Assembly: GCF_001422205.1 (NCBI RefSeq)
Contig: NZ_LMMJ01000009.1
Coordinates: 124,001 to 188,000, forward strand
Direction of reading: 5' to 3'
Source: Curtobacterium sp. Leaf261
GTDB taxonomy: Bacteria; Actinomycetota; Actinomycetes; Actinomycetales; Microbacteriaceae
Length of the DNA stretch: 64,000 nt
Positions 63,467 through 64,000 of this stretch are shown here, one piece after another; positions within the stretch are counted from its first letter, which is position 1, and every line of letters begins with the position of its first letter. A model generated the notes under the pieces. It saw only the letters and a list, made by a program, of their open reading frames with translations. It was not told where the DNA came from and made no database searches. A program made the position numbers and the translations under genes.

Positions 63467-64000
63467 ATGTACGCACCAGAACGCCACCAGCGCATCGTCG
63501 AGCAGGCGAGACAGCACGGCAGAGTCGACGTCAAGGACCTCGCCGAGCTCCTCGCCGTCACGCCGGAGACCATCCGCCGCGACCTGACGAGCCTCGAGCG
63601 CCGCGGCCTCGTCCGTCGCGCACACGGCGGCGCGATCCCGGTCGAGCGGATCACCATCCACGCCGGTGTCGGCGACCGCGGCGGGATCAACACCACGGAG
63701 AAGATGGTCATCGCCGAGGCCGCCCTCGACGAGCTCCCGGAGAACGGCTCGATCATCATCGACGCCGGCACCTCGACGATCTGCCTCGCCGAGATGCTCC
63801 CGACCGACCGGGGGCTCACCGTCGTGACGCACTCGCTCCCGGTCGCGATGGCCGTCGCGAACCGCCCGGGCATCGACCTGCACTTCCTGGGCGGGAACAT
63901 CCGGAACGACTCGCTCGCCGGGGTCGGCACCTGGACGCACCAGCTCGTCGGCATGGTGAGCGTCGACGTCGCCTTCATCAGCATCAACGGGATCACGCCG
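63467..64000 (+). CDS. DeoR-family transcriptional regulator (partial)
   Basis: First 178 codons; the gene leaves the window on the right. N-terminal helix-turn-helix MYAPERHQRIVEQARQHGRV to VTPETIRRDLTSLERRGLV, then the DeoR sugar-phosphate sensor domain with IIIDAGTSTICLAEML and LTVVTHSLPVAMAV. GAGG lies 5 nt before the ATG. Divergent from ptsI-mtlAFD, so it probably represses that operon in response to a sugar phosphate; this is inference from position. Confidence 0.9.
   Translation, partial: MYAPERHQRIVEQARQHGRVDVKDLAELLAVTPETIRRDLTSLERRGLVRRAHGGAIPVERITIHAGVGDRGGINTTEKMVIAEAALDELPENGSIIIDAGTSTICLAEMLPTDRGLTVVTHSLPVAMAVANRPGIDLHFLGGNIRNDSLAGVGTWTHQLVGMVSVDVAFISINGITP

Overview
The window is very GC-rich actinobacterial chromosome with dense, tightly overlapping genes. 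Gene content (biotin-dependent acyl-CoA carboxylase with epsilon subunit, actinobacterial SdhCDAB, WXG100/EccC/EccD secretion genes, mannitol PTS) and many leaderless starts point to Microbacteriaceae, with Curtobacterium or a close relative as my best guess from recognition alone. I see no prophage, insertion sequence, CRISPR array, rRNA or tRNA.

Layout. 1-6.5 kb: purK (cut by the left edge), a lipoprotein, UDP-glucose dehydrogenase, a PH-domain membrane protein with birA, then accD-accE. 6.5-7.4 kb: the only long gene-free stretch, with a candidate terminated small RNA, an 81-bp tandem repeat and a palindrome. 7.4-10.4 kb: response regulator, histidine kinase and kinase-like membrane protein. 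10.6-17.4 kb: RNA methyltransferase, maf, biotin carboxylase/BCCP, purine nucleoside phosphorylase and phosphosugar mutase. 17.6-18.6 kb: a DUF559-type protein bracketed by 74-bp palindromic elements. 18.7-28.4 kb, minus strand: nucleoside uptake and salvage (BMP lipoprotein, ABC ATPase, two permeases, cdd, deoA, add) plus orphan PTS IIA and IIB. 28.6-34.9 kb: manC, a glycosyltransferase, sdhCDAB. 35-41.6 kb: two TNT-like proteins, DUF805 protein, quinone oxidoreductase, secreted/anchored alpha/beta hydrolase and small unknown genes. 41.6-55.9 kb: a divergent type VII secretion locus, with two WXG100 proteins, a TNT-domain toxin and probable immunity gene on the minus strand, and FHA/RDD protein, EccD, EccC and P-loop proteins on the plus strand. 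56.1-58.2 kb: dienelactone hydrolase and a second DUF559-type gene bracketed by 69-bp palindromic elements. 58.3-64 kb: ptsI-mtlA-mtlF-mtlD divergent from a DeoR-family regulator cut by the right edge.

How parts work together. BirA biotinylates the carboxylase made from AccD, AccE and the AccA-type subunit. Imported nucleosides are deaminated (Add, Cdd) and phosphorolysed (DeoA, PNP); the mutase next to PNP could turn pentose-1-phosphate into pentose-5-phosphate. EI, MtlA, MtlF and MtlD import mannitol and oxidise it to fructose-6-phosphate.

Most unusual signals: (i) both DUF559 genes are bracketed by length-matched palindromic elements, a different sequence family for each gene; (ii) two stand-alone TNT-like proteins have Arg where the toxin keeps the conserved Gln; (iii) palindromic units sit in frame inside genes (maf, cdd and others); (iv) a candidate sRNA at 6776-6868; (v) twelve genes share a TANNNT box 6-8 nt before the start codon.
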